Of a stretch of 64,000 nucleotides of DNA, positions 47,142 to 55,720 are shown piece after piece. The stretch is from CAVYXF01 sp963772335. GTDB taxonomy: Bacteria > Pseudomonadota > Alphaproteobacteria > Rhizobiales > Rhodomicrobiaceae. The DNA lies in assembly GCA_963772335.1 (NCBI GenBank), contig CAVYXF010000005.1, forward strand, positions 310,001 to 374,000, written 5' to 3'. Each line of letters starts with the position of its first letter. Within the stretch, counting starts at the first letter, position 1. The notes below the pieces were generated by a model. That model ran no database searches. It worked only from the letters and a program-made list of their open reading frames with translations, and was not told where the DNA came from. Position numbers and translations under genes: made by a program.

Positions 47142-47914
47142 CGGCCTCCTAGATAAATGCGCTGCACCTCTGGGTCGGCCTCGATCTCGTCGGGGCTGCC
47201 TTCCTTGAATAGGCGGCCGTTGTCCATGATGGTGACGCGCCGGGCGACGCGCAGCGCCACGTCGAGGTCGTGCTCAATGATGATGTAGCCGATATGGGCC
47301 GGCAGCGCGTGCAGGATCTGGATCAGCTCGCGGCGCTCAGGGGGCGAGAGGCCGGCGGCGGGCTCATCGAGCAGGATGAAACGCGGCGCGCCGGCCAAGG
47401 CCATGCCGATCTCAAGCTGGCGCTGCTGGCCATAGCTCAGCTCGCCGGCGGGCGTGGCGCCGACATGGTCGAGATGCACGGTGTGGGCCAACTCGGCGGC
47501 GGCGAGGCGCCCTGCCCCGTTCGCGGCTTCGCGGATCAGGCTGAAGCGGCCACGCGTCGCCCCGCGCGTCGCGAGGTAGAGGGTGTCGAGCACCGAGAGG
47601 CCGCGGAACAGGAGCGAGATCTGGTAGGTACGCCGCAGCCCCCGCCGGATGCGCTCATGCGGCTTCATGCGCGTCACGTCCTCGCCGAAGAACAGGATGC
47701 GCCCGGCCGTCGGCGGGAAGTCGCCGGTAATGGCGTTGAACAGCGTGGTCTTGCCGGCGCCATTCGCGCCGAGCACCGCGCGGCGCTCGCCGGCGCGGAT
47801 CTGCATGCTGACATCGTCGAGCGCAACCAGCGCGCCGAAATGCCGGCTCACGCCCTCAAGGGTCAGGGCATAGGCCGATGCGGCTTCGGCGATCCTGGCT
47901 GCCCGTTCCGACAC
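47138..47914 (-). CDS. LivG-type ABC transporter ATPase
   Basis: A 258-residue ATPase of the branched-chain amino acid/amide class. Walker A is GANGAGKTT (residues 49-57), the signature LSYGQQR and Walker B FILLDEPAAGL. The long insert between Walker A and signature (GLRRTYQISLLFRGLSVLDT) is typical of LivG. With the LivF half of the next gene and the LivH/LivM permeases it forms a complete importer. A 268-bp gap with an inverted repeat pair separates it from the binding-protein gene. Confidence 0.93.
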   Translation of the reverse strand: MSERAARIAEAASAYALTLEGVSRHFGALVALDDVSMQIRAGERRAVLGANGAGKTTLFNAITGDFPPTAGRILFFGEDVTRMKPHERIRRGLRRTYQISLLFRGLSVLDTLYLATRGATRGRFSLIREAANGAGRLAAAELAHTVHLDHVGATPAGELSYGQQRQLEIGMALAGAPRFILLDEPAAGLSPPERRELIQILHALPAHIGYIIIEHDLDVALRVARRVTIMDNGRLFKEGSPDEIEADPEVQRIYLGGR

Positions 47915-47987
47915 GCGCTGCTCCTAGCTCACGGACTGCTTCTTCTTCCCTCGGAGAAAATGCAAACACTCTCAATCGGCACGATGC

Positions 47988-48134
47988 GCCCTCTCCCCTG
48001 GCGAGAGAGGGCGGCGAGGCGAAGCCGAGCCGGGCGAGGGGGGAGGGACGCTCGGCAGCCGCGGCGTTGCGGGAGCATCGTCCCCTCACCCACCCGCCTT
48101 CGGCGAGAGCCCTCTCCCGCCAGGGGAGAGGGCA
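47988..48134. repeat. inverted pair of CCTCACCC/CTCTCCCG repeats
   Basis: Left copy 47988-48046 (GCCCTCTCCCCTGGCGAGAG to GCCGGGCGAGGGGGG, inverted orientation) and right copy 48082-48134 (CCCCTCACCCACCCGCCTTC to GAGAGGGC). They fill the only large gap between the binding protein and LivG genes of the operon. Confidence 0.85.
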
Positions 48135-48182
48135 ATTCTCTGCGCATGGAGGCCCCCGCACCCAACTGAGCAAACCTCATCA

Positions 48183-49442
48183 TTACTCGCATTTCGGGTT
48201 GTCGCGGCCGACCTGACCCAGTGCCAGGAACTTGTCGCGCGGCATGCCGAGCGTCTGGTTGATCGGCTCGGTGACCTTCACGACCTTGTTCACCAGACCA
48301 CCGTCCGGCCCATCCACCACCTCCGTGACGAAATTAACCGCGATGGCCTGCCGGTTCTCGTCCAGCGTGATCGGGCCGACCGGGCTGTCGATCTTGGCTT
48401 TTGCCAGCCAGTCCTTGAGCGCCTTCTGTCCATTGGAGAGATCACCCTTGGTCGCGTCCAGGCCCTCCAAGAGCGCCTTCATCGCGATGTAATAGCCTGT
48501 CGCGAACAGGCCAGGCGTCGGGAAGCGCTGGTCGGCCGGAAAGCTCTCCTGATAAAGCTTCACCCACTTCTTCCAGTTCGGGTCATCCCAGGTATCGGCC
48601 TGCGGACCGGCGGACGGCGTGCCCTTCAAGGCCTCGCGGGCGCGACCCTTGGAGTTTATGATCGACTGGTCGACCGTGATCGAGGCGCCGATCAGGGGCG
48701 TTGAGCCGCCCGCCTGCTGATACTGGTTGAGGAAGTTCACCGCATCGCCGCCGCCAAGGCCGAGCCAGATGGCGTCGATGTCCGAGGGGAGCGAGGCGAT
48801 GATCGAGGAATAGTCCTTCGTCCCCAGCGGCACCCAGAAGCGCTGCACTATCTTGCCGCCGCCATTGCAGTAAGGCAGGGCGAAGCCGAAGAACTGGGTG
48901 TGCATGAAGGAATAGTCTTCGCCGATGGTGGCGACCTTCTTCCAGCCCTTGTCCTTGAGGAGGTAATCGCCGAGGCCATACATCCACTGCGCGCCCTCGG
49001 TCCAGAAGCGGAAGAAGTTCGGGGCGGGATCGCGGAGCGTGGTGTCCTGCGCGGCCGAGGTGCCGTTGATGAAAGTAATGCCGGGTTGGGTCTTGGCGTA
49101 GTCCTTCAACGCCAGGCCCTCAGAGCCCGAGAGCGGCCCTATAAGCGCCTGCACCTTGTCTTGCTCGACCAGCTTCCTCGCCGCGCGCAGCGCCGAATCC
49201 GGCGAGGCATCAGAGGAGCCCTTGATGAACTCGATCTTATAGCCCCCGGCGGTGTTGTTGTGCTCCTTTAGTGCGGCTTCCATGCCACGCATGCCGTCCT
49301 GGCCGGGGACGGTGAATACACCCTCGAGCGTGGCGAGGCCGCCGACCTTCAGCGTGCCCTTGTCCTGCGCCATGACGGGTGTCGTGAGCGCAAGCCCCAC
49401 CCCGATCGCCGCCGCTAGCCACGTCTTTCGCATACGTCGCAT
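48183..49442 (-). CDS. ABC transporter substrate-binding protein (Leu/Ile/Val-type)
   Basis: A 419-residue periplasmic binding protein (peripla_BP_6 type) with a signal peptide MRRMRKTWLAAAIGVGLALT cut near VMAQDK. Seen are GTLKVGGLATLEGVFTVPGQ, KVQALIGPLSGSEGLALKDY, a hinge region TFINGTSAAQDTTL and KKVATIGEDYSFMHTQFFG. GGGAGGA precedes ATG 49442, which I prefer to a start 40 codons upstream that would destroy the signal. This fold binds amino acids, amides, urea or aromatic acids; the neighbouring hydrolases argue for a catabolic substrate and not a standard amino acid. Confidence 0.94.
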   Translation of the reverse strand: MRRMRKTWLAAAIGVGLALTTPVMAQDKGTLKVGGLATLEGVFTVPGQDGMRGMEAALKEHNNTAGGYKIEFIKGSSDASPDSALRAARKLVEQDKVQALIGPLSGSEGLALKDYAKTQPGITFINGTSAAQDTTLRDPAPNFFRFWTEGAQWMYGLGDYLLKDKGWKKVATIGEDYSFMHTQFFGFALPYCNGGGKIVQRFWVPLGTKDYSSIIASLPSDIDAIWLGLGGGDAVNFLNQYQQAGGSTPLIGASITVDQSIINSKGRAREALKGTPSAGPQADTWDDPNWKKWVKLYQESFPADQRFPTPGLFATGYYIAMKALLEGLDATKGDLSNGQKALKDWLAKAKIDSPVGPITLDENRQAIAVNFVTEVVDGPDGGLVNKVVKVTEPINQTLGMPRDKFLALGQVGRDNPKCE

Positions 49443-49491
49443 TTGCTTCCTCCCTTTTGCCCGCGGACCTTTTTGCGGCCCGTCAGTCGTT

Positions 49492-50547
49492 TCAATGTCT
49501 AGTCCCACTCCCGTCTGCCGCCATGCGCGTGCGCAGCCGGTCCCAAAGGCCCAGCACGCCATCCGGCGAGAACAGCACGATCAGTAGAAAGCCCAGGCCA
49601 ATCACCAGCTTGAAGCGCTCGCGGCCGATGATCGGGTCGACCAGGTCCATGGCGAAGGTCGAGAGCAGCGCGTAAACAGCCGCGCCAATGAACGGGCCGA
49701 TGGGATGGCGGATGCCGCCGATGATGGCGATCACCAGGATATCGATCGCCGGCCCGACGCCGATCGAGGCGGGCGAGATCGCGCCGTTGAACCACACCAA
49801 GAGCACGCCGCCGATCGCGGCGATCAGTCCGGCAAGGGCATAGGCGGCGATCCGGTGCAGGGTCACGTCGAAGCCAATCGCCTCCATGCGCCGGGCATTG
49901 TCACGAATGCCCTGCAGCGCGAGGCCGAAGGTGGAGCGCGAGACATAGAGCACGCCGACGTAGCTGAGCGCCGCAAGCGCCAGCGCCAGGTAGTAGAACG
50001 GCACGGGCTGGCGCCAGTCGATGCCGAGGAGCTTGGGTGGCAGAACCAGGTTGAAGCCGTTCCAGCCATTGAAGATCGCGTAGTTCTGGCGGGTGAAATA
50101 GAAGAATGCCGCGGCGATGGCGAGGGTGATCATGATGGTGTAGATGCCGGCAGTGCGCACCGCCAGGGCGCCGGTGAGCGCCGCGAAGGCGACGGCAATG
50201 GCGATGGCGACCGGGATGGCGGTCCACCACGGCCAGTTCAGCCCGAGGCCCATACCGTTCGAGCCAAGGATCGCGACCATATAGCCGGCCACCCCCGCAA
50301 CGGTGAGCTGGGCGAGGCTGACCATGCCGCCATAGCCGGCGAGGAACATCAGCGACAACGCGACCATGCCGAGGCAGAGCGACCAGGCCAAGATGGAGAA
50401 CAGCACGAAATCGCTGACCAGCGCCGGCATCACCAAGAGCACGAAGACCAACAGCAGATGGGCGGGGCTGAGCCATGCGGCGATGCCTGGCCGTGCCCCG
50501 GTTGCGGTGGCGAAAAGCGCCCTCTCCTCACCCGTGGTCAGGCTCAT
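49492..50547 (-). CDS. LivM-type ABC transporter permease
   Basis: A 351-residue inner-membrane permease with about ten hydrophobic helices and the LivM motifs YGGMVSLAQLTVAGVAGYMV, the conserved MITLAIAAAFFYF, STFGLALQGIRDNARRMEAI and IAAIGGVLLVWFNGAISPAS near the end. It pairs with the LivH-type permease encoded just upstream, overlapping it by 4 bases, to make the translocation channel. Length is usual for LivM. Confidence 0.94.
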   Translation of the reverse strand: MSLTTGEERALFATATGARPGIAAWLSPAHLLLVFVLLVMPALVSDFVLFSILAWSLCLGMVALSLMFLAGYGGMVSLAQLTVAGVAGYMVAILGSNGMGLGLNWPWWTAIPVAIAIAVAFAALTGALAVRTAGIYTIMITLAIAAAFFYFTRQNYAIFNGWNGFNLVLPPKLLGIDWRQPVPFYYLALALAALSYVGVLYVSRSTFGLALQGIRDNARRMEAIGFDVTLHRIAAYALAGLIAAIGGVLLVWFNGAISPASIGVGPAIDILVIAIIGGIRHPIGPFIGAAVYALLSTFAMDLVDPIIGRERFKLVIGLGFLLIVLFSPDGVLGLWDRLRTRMAADGSGTRH

Positions 50548-51437
50548 CGCGCCGCTCCCATGATGCCCTGCGGTCGGAAGGCGAGCACCGCGACCATGAT
50601 CAGGAAGCTCAGCGCGATGGCGTAGGTCGGGAAATAGACCGAGCCAAACTGTTCGGCGAGGCCGATCAGCAGCGCCCCTAGGGCAGCGCCGGTGATCGAG
50701 CCCATACCGCCGACGATTACCACCACTAGCGAGGCGAGCAGATAGCGGACATCCTCACCAGGCGCGAGCGAGGCGAAGATGCTGCCGACCACCCCGGCAA
50801 GGCCGGCGAGCCCCGCCCCGACCGCGAACACCACGGCGAACACCACCTGGATGTTGACGCCGGTCGCGGCCAGCATCTCGCGGTCGTCCACCCCGGCGCG
50901 GATCATCATGCCAATCCGGGTGCGGTTCAGCGCAAGCCAAAGCCCGAGGCCGATCACGATGGCTACGCCGAGGATGAACAGGCGCACGATCGGATAGGTG
51001 AAATAAACGGGATCACCATTGGATTTGGCGCCGATCACGATCGGAAAGGTCGCGGCGCCGAACAGCCAGTTCGGCGGATAGATCTGGTAGAACTGCCCGC
51101 CCCAGATCCACAGCGCGATGTCGGCGATAACGATGGAGAGGCCAATGGTGACCATGGTCTGGCGCAAATCCTGCCCTTCCATATGGCGGAAGATGAGGAG
51201 CTGCAGCAGCACGCCGGCAATCGCCATGGTAACGAAGGCGACTGCAAAGCCGAGCAGGAAGTGACCGGTCGCCTCGACGGTGGAATAGGCGATATAGCCG
51301 CCGACGAGGTAGAGCGAGCCATGCGCGAGATTAACATTGCGCATCAGCCCGAAAACTAGGGTGAAGCCGCTCGCGACGAGGAAGTAGAGTGCCGCAAGCG
51401 TGAAGCCGTTGAGCAGGGTGAAGAGGAACAGCTTCAT
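50544..51437 (-). CDS. LivH-type ABC transporter permease
   Basis: A 297-residue permease with about eight hydrophobic helices. It begins MKLFLFTLLNGFTLAALYFL, followed by GFTLVFGLMRNVNLAHGSLY (the LivH signature), TVGLSIVIADI-like TIGLSIVIADIALWI, RTRIGMMIRAGVDDREMLAA and GGMGSITGAALGALLIGLAE. It is the first transporter gene in the operon after the amidohydrolase, with a 241-bp gap filled by repeats. Confidence 0.94.
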   Translation of the reverse strand: MKLFLFTLLNGFTLAALYFLVASGFTLVFGLMRNVNLAHGSLYLVGGYIAYSTVEATGHFLLGFAVAFVTMAIAGVLLQLLIFRHMEGQDLRQTMVTIGLSIVIADIALWIWGGQFYQIYPPNWLFGAATFPIVIGAKSNGDPVYFTYPIVRLFILGVAIVIGLGLWLALNRTRIGMMIRAGVDDREMLAATGVNIQVVFAVVFAVGAGLAGLAGVVGSIFASLAPGEDVRYLLASLVVVIVGGMGSITGAALGALLIGLAEQFGSVYFPTYAIALSFLIMVAVLAFRPQGIMGAAR

Positions 51438-51460
51438 GGGTGGGGCTGGCTCCCGGAAAA

Positions 51461-51622
51461 AGCCCCCTCACCCGGCTCGGCTTCGCCTCGCTGCCCTCTC
51501 CCGCGAGGGGAGAGGGCTGCTCCTTGCGGATGAGAGGCAGTGGTCTCCCACGAGCACGACTTTGCCCTCTCCCTTCGCGGGAGAGGGCGGACGCCGATAG
51601 GCGGCCGGGTGAGGGGGTTTTT
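51461..51622. repeat. inverted pair of CCTCACCC/CTCTCCCG repeats
   Basis: Left copy 51461-51519 (CCCCCTCACCCGGCTCGGCT to CCGCGAGGGGAGAGGGC) and right copy 51563-51622 inverted (GCCCTCTCCCTTCGCGGGAG to GCCGGGTGAGGGGG). They lie between the amidohydrolase and livH genes. Confidence 0.88.
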
Positions 51623-51678
51623 CTCCCCCGCACGGTCCCGGCTCTGATGTCTCGCGCGGCGCCCCATTCCTTGCTACC

Positions 51679-53004
51679 TCACGCAACGCGCCTGACGAAG
51701 CTCTGCCGCGCGGCCGGCTCCTTGTGGAATTTGCCATCCTTCATGATCGCCAGCAGCCGCGTCTTGTCCTGGAGAATGCGCACGTCGGCCAGCGGGTCGC
51801 CATCGACCAGCAGCAGGTCGGCGAGCCAGCCCTCGCGGATCTGGCCGAGCTCGTTGCCCATCCCCATGATCTGGCCGCCATATTTGGTGCCGGCGAGGAT
51901 CGCCTCCATCGGCGACATGCCGACCAGGTCGACGAAATACCACAGGTCCTTGGCGTTGGTGCCTTGCGGGGTCCAGGCAAAGCCATAGTCACCGCCGATC
52001 AGCACGCGGATGCCGCGCCTGTGCATCTTGGCCATGGTCGCGACCGCCATCTCCAGCTCGCGCTCATAGGCGATGGTGAGCGGCGAGCCAGGCTTGATGC
52101 CCCATTCGCCGGCATAGCGGGCAGTGTTGATCAGCCAGGCAAGGCCGGGAGCGACGAAATGCTTCTCCTTCACCGCCTCCAGCATATCGAGCGCTTCCTC
52201 GTCGGCGAAGGATGCGTGATAGATGTTCTGGATGCCGTGGCGGATGCACTGCTTCACCGACCCCGACGAGCGCGCATGGGCAGCCAGCACCTTGTTGCGG
52301 CAGCGCGCCTCCGAGGCGGCCATCGCCACCTCTTCCTCCGACATCGGCGTCTCCTCGGCGCCCATGCCGGTGATCTCCTCACCTGAGAGATTCAGCTTGA
52401 TCGAGTCGACGCCATATTTGATCAGCGTGCGCACCGTGCGGCGCACTTCCTCGGGGCCGGAAACGACGAGGCCGAGATTGAGGCCCGGATGCGGGATGTG
52501 CGAGGGGGCGGCGTCGCCCAGGCCACCGACGGTGGTGATCTCTGGCCCGGCGGCGGTGTAGCGGGGGCCGGGGAAACGGCCTTCATTGATGAAACGCTTG
52601 GCGACCACGTCCAGCCGCGGCTTGGCGGCCGCTGCGCCGCGACCGGCGGTGAAGCCGGCATCGAGCACGATCTTGGCCATCTCCATGGTGACGAGCATGT
52701 GCTCCTCGACCTCCATGAAGTTGATCGGATCGATGCCCGGCGCATTGTTCCAGGAGAGATGGAGATGCGCATCGATCAGGCCGGGCATCAGCGTGGCGCC
52801 GCCGCCGTCGATCACCGTCGCGCCGCCTCCGGGGGTGACGCGCTGGCCGCGCATCACGCCGGCGATGCGGTTGCCGCGCACCACCACCTCGCCCATGAAG
52901 GGCTGGTCGCCCGTGGCATCGAGCACGCGGACATTGGTGAAGACGATCGTTCCCTCGCCAGCGGCGGTGGATCCGAAGCCCGGGTTGGTCAGATAGTCGG
53001 CCAT
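51679..53004 (-). CDS. metal-dependent amidohydrolase
   Basis: A 441-residue amidohydrolase-superfamily enzyme (imidazolonepropionase/prolidase-like branch). The composite beta domain begins FTNVRVLDATGDQPFMGEVV. The metal site DAHLHLSW gives the first HxH; VLAAHARSS and YHASFADEEAL supply further His; LIGGDYGFAW the Asp; and the end DLLLVDGDPLADVRIL closes the beta domain. ATG 53004 has GGGAGAG upstream. Such enzymes hydrolyse C-N bonds of cyclic or peptide-like amides. It lies between the alpha/beta hydrolase and the transporter genes of the same operon. Confidence 0.9.
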   Translation of the reverse strand: MADYLTNPGFGSTAAGEGTIVFTNVRVLDATGDQPFMGEVVVRGNRIAGVMRGQRVTPGGGATVIDGGGATLMPGLIDAHLHLSWNNAPGIDPINFMEVEEHMLVTMEMAKIVLDAGFTAGRGAAAAKPRLDVVAKRFINEGRFPGPRYTAAGPEITTVGGLGDAAPSHIPHPGLNLGLVVSGPEEVRRTVRTLIKYGVDSIKLNLSGEEITGMGAEETPMSEEEVAMAASEARCRNKVLAAHARSSGSVKQCIRHGIQNIYHASFADEEALDMLEAVKEKHFVAPGLAWLINTARYAGEWGIKPGSPLTIAYERELEMAVATMAKMHRRGIRVLIGGDYGFAWTPQGTNAKDLWYFVDLVGMSPMEAILAGTKYGGQIMGMGNELGQIREGWLADLLLVDGDPLADVRILQDKTRLLAIMKDGKFHKEPAARQSFVRRVA

Positions 53005-53062
53005 AGCACTCTCCCTGTCCTGCCCCCCCGCCGTCGTGTTGTCTTCGCTGCCTGCCTGTCCC

Positions 53063-53842
53063 TCAATTGCGCGGCAGGCCACCGAAGAAACGTCTCAGCT
53101 CGGTATTCACCTCATCCACCCGTTCGACGGTCGGCCAGTGGCCACAGCGCGGCAGAATGATCGCCTTTGCGCCGGCGATGCGCTCGGCAAGTGCGCGAGC
53201 CATCGAGGGCGGCGCGACCGCGTCCTCCTCGCCGTTGATGATCACCGCCGGGCAGCGGATGCGCTGATGAGTGGCGGCCTGCGCCTCGGCGAGTGCTTCG
53301 CAGCTTCGGGCATAGCCTTCCGGCGATTGCCGCATCACGCTCTCGCGCACGAAGGCGACGGCGGCCGGATTGCGCGCGCGGGTTTCAGATGAAAGGCTTG
53401 CGCCAACGATGGCGTCGGCGATTTCGGTGATACTGCCCGTACGTGCCAGTTTTGCCCGCTGACGCAGTCCCTCGCGAGCGGCGGTGGATGGCTCCAACAG
53501 CGCGCTAATCAGGGCGAGAGAACGGACCAACTCCGGGCGTTCGGCAGCGAGATATTGGCAGATCAGCGTTCCGAGAGAATGGCCGACAAAATGCGCCGCC
53601 TTGGCCGCAAGCACATCCATCACCTTGATAATCGCCGACGCCATGCTGGCGATGGACGGCCGATCGGTACTCAGAGAACGTCCGGCGCAGGGCAGGTCCG
53701 GGCGAATGACGCGCAAGCCAGCCAGGGCCGGCAGTTGCGGGGTAAATGTATTGGAAGTGCCCCCTAAGCCATGAATGCAGATAACGGGCGTTCCGGTGCC
53801 CATCACCTCCACCGCCAGACCTGCAACGATATTGGCGCTCAT
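53063..53842 (-). CDS. alpha/beta hydrolase (enol-lactonase-like)
   Basis: A 259-residue cytoplasmic alpha/beta hydrolase. VICIHGLGGTSNTFTPQLPA is the HG oxyanion region, VGHSLGTLICQYL the nucleophile elbow with Ser, IINGEEDAVAPP carries the acid and LPRCGHWPTVERVDE the His. It resembles 3-oxoadipate enol-lactonase and related ring-product hydrolases. Its start overlaps the FAH-family gene by 4 bases (ATGA), so they are coupled. Confidence 0.9.
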   Translation of the reverse strand: MSANIVAGLAVEVMGTGTPVICIHGLGGTSNTFTPQLPALAGLRVIRPDLPCAGRSLSTDRPSIASMASAIIKVMDVLAAKAAHFVGHSLGTLICQYLAAERPELVRSLALISALLEPSTAAREGLRQRAKLARTGSITEIADAIVGASLSSETRARNPAAVAFVRESVMRQSPEGYARSCEALAEAQAATHQRIRCPAVIINGEEDAVAPPSMARALAERIAGAKAIILPRCGHWPTVERVDEVNTELRRFFGGLPRN

Positions 53843-54699
53843 GTGCGGCGCTCCACCACGGGATTTTCAAGCGCGCCAATGCCGTCAATCTCGATGCGCA
53901 CCACATCGCCCGCCTTCAGCCAGCGCGGCGGGTTGAAACCGAGCCCAACGCCCGCCGGCGTGCCGGTTGCGATGATGTCTCCCGGCTTCAACGCCATGCC
54001 GGTGGAAATAATGGCAATCAGCGCGGGTACATCAAAAACGAGGTCGCTGGTATTAGCGCGCTGGCGCAGCTCGCCGTTTACATAAGTGCGCAGGGTTGTG
54101 TTGGAGAGATCGACCTCGTCTGGCGTGACCACCCATGGCCCCATCGGACAGAAACCGTCCTGCGATTTGCCGAGAAACCACTGACCGTGACGCTGCTGGA
54201 TGTCACGTGCCGTGACATCGTTGATGATGGTGTACCCGCAGATGTGGCCGAGGGCCGACGCTCTGGCGATGTTGCGCCCCCCTTTGCCGATAATCACCGC
54301 GAGCTCGCCCTCATAATCGATAGCGGTCGAGACGCTTGGATCGATGACGATCGGCTCGCCGGGTCCGATCACCGTCTCAGGCACCTTGGTGAAAACCATC
54401 GGATGAGGCGGGATGGCGTCGTCCTGGAAAACGCTGCCCGCAAGCTCGCGGGCGTGGTCCGCATAATTCTTGCCGACGCAGATGATATTGCGGTTGGGTC
54501 GGGGAAAGGGCGCCGCCAGCTGCAGCTCATTGAGCGGCACGCCCGCCGCGGAGCAGTATGGCGTTTCGCCTATCAGAAAGGGAAGGAGGCCGGCTGACAT
54601 ATCCACGCCGTCGACGGACATGACCAGCTGCCGGCCATTTTCGTCCTGAATGGCTGCAGCAGCCATCGAATGGCCGCGACGGACCATGGCAAATTTCAA
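53839..54699 (-). CDS. fumarylacetoacetate hydrolase family protein
   Basis: A 286-residue FAH-family enzyme: NIICVGKNYADHARELAGSV, PMVFTKVPETVIGPGEPIVI, the metal-binding Glu residues in IDYEGELAVIIGKGGRNI, GYTIINDVTARDIQQRHGQW with its Asp, GPWVVTPDEVDL and DIIATGTPAGVGLGF. Members cleave C-C bonds in beta-diketo acids or do hydration/decarboxylation in catechol-type pathways. It is the first gene of the large minus-strand operon and is divergent from the GntR regulator at 54897. Confidence 0.93.
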   Translation of the reverse strand: MKFAMVRRGHSMAAAAIQDENGRQLVMSVDGVDMSAGLLPFLIGETPYCSAAGVPLNELQLAAPFPRPNRNIICVGKNYADHARELAGSVFQDDAIPPHPMVFTKVPETVIGPGEPIVIDPSVSTAIDYEGELAVIIGKGGRNIARASALGHICGYTIINDVTARDIQQRHGQWFLGKSQDGFCPMGPWVVTPDEVDLSNTTLRTYVNGELRQRANTSDLVFDVPALIAIISTGMALKPGDIIATGTPAGVGLGFNPPRWLKAGDVVRIEIDGIGALENPVVERRT

Positions 54700-54738
54700 A
54701 GCTCGCTCCCTAGAGGCCAGCGCTTTGCGCCAATTTTA

Positions 54739-54895
54739 AGCCAATTCTTATTCGTTAACGTCATCCTTGCATCGTGGAATGATCCCGTCAAACTGTTTTT
54801 CCGCCTAACGCAAGCGCGCCTCATAATCGCACATAGCATCCGATCGCGCATCAAGGACACTTCCTTCGAACGCGAATATTGGTATAGAATTGGCT
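54739..54895. promoter_or_regulatory. 10-bp inverted repeat flanking the divergent promoter region
   Basis: AGCCAATTCT at 54739-54748 and its exact inverse AGAATTGGCT at 54886-54895 lie close to the starts of the FAH-family gene and the GntR gene respectively, 137 bases apart. Their placement suits operators of the adjacent GntR regulator with possible looping. A partial third copy GCCAATTTT is at 54729-54737. No binding evidence exists. Confidence 0.45.
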
Positions 54896-54896
54896 C

Positions 54897-55568
54897 ATGG
54901 GTGCCATCCGCAGCGCTGTTGATCTCGCCGAAGAGCTCCGTCGCCTTATCGACAGCGGCGAATGGGTGGGCCGAGTGCCGCCTGAGCGTCTTCTCGCGGC
55001 CGAATTTGCGGTAGCCCGCAATACCGTCCGGCGGGCGTTGGATGTGCTGGAGGATGGCGGCTATCTCACGCGGCATGTCGGGCGCGGCACATTCCTGCAG
55101 CCGCGCAAAACGGAGCAGGCCGGGCGCGAGCTGGTGCGCCTTCATGAGGCAAGCCCGCGCGATATTCTGGAGACGCGCCTGATCATGGAGCCGCGTGCTG
55201 CCGCCCTGGCGGCGAGTCGCGCAAGCGGTGCCGATCTTGCCGCGATTTCCGCCGCACTCACCGAGAGTATTGCCGCGCGATCACTTGCCGAATTCGAGCG
55301 GTGGGACGCGCAGCTGCATCTGGCAATTTTCGTTGCAACCAAGAACGAGGTGCTGATCGACTATTGCCGCGCCATCTGCGAGGCGCGCAATCAGCCGCAA
55401 TGGGTGCATCTCAAGCAGCGATCCGTGACCGCGGAATCCCGTGCGGCCTATGACGGGCATCACCGTGCGATCGTCGCGGCACTGATAAGACGCGATGCCG
55501 AAGCCGCCGCCGAAGCGATGCGCGAGCATCTGCGCGTGGTCGAAGACAACATTGTCGCCGTCGCCTGA
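54897..55568 (+). CDS. GntR family transcriptional regulator (FadR/FCD type)
   Basis: A 223-residue regulator. The winged helix is at about residues 5-70 (LAEELRRLIDSGEWVGRVPP and EFAVARNTVRRALDVLEDGG). An all-helical FCD ligand domain follows, with likely metal ligands in HLAIFVATKN, DGHHRAIVAAL and AMREHLRVVEDN. This subgroup usually represses catabolic operons until an acid metabolite binds. Divergence from the FAH-to-Tm-1 operon makes that operon the likely target. Confidence 0.9.
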   Translation: MGAIRSAVDLAEELRRLIDSGEWVGRVPPERLLAAEFAVARNTVRRALDVLEDGGYLTRHVGRGTFLQPRKTEQAGRELVRLHEASPRDILETRLIMEPRAAALAASRASGADLAAISAALTESIAARSLAEFERWDAQLHLAIFVATKNEVLIDYCRAICEARNQPQWVHLKQRSVTAESRAAYDGHHRAIVAALIRRDAEAAAEAMREHLRVVEDNIVAVA

Positions 55569-55720
55569 ATCCGGTGATGTTTCACCACCCGGGGCGCGGT
55601 GTGATCGGCATCACGAAAAGGCAGATTTGTTACCATAAACCGGCCGCAAGCAGACAGCCGAACGCAAGCGTGCCAGCGAGCAGCGAAACTGTTCGAAGGC
55701 AGGGGAAGCGTTCGGGCCTG

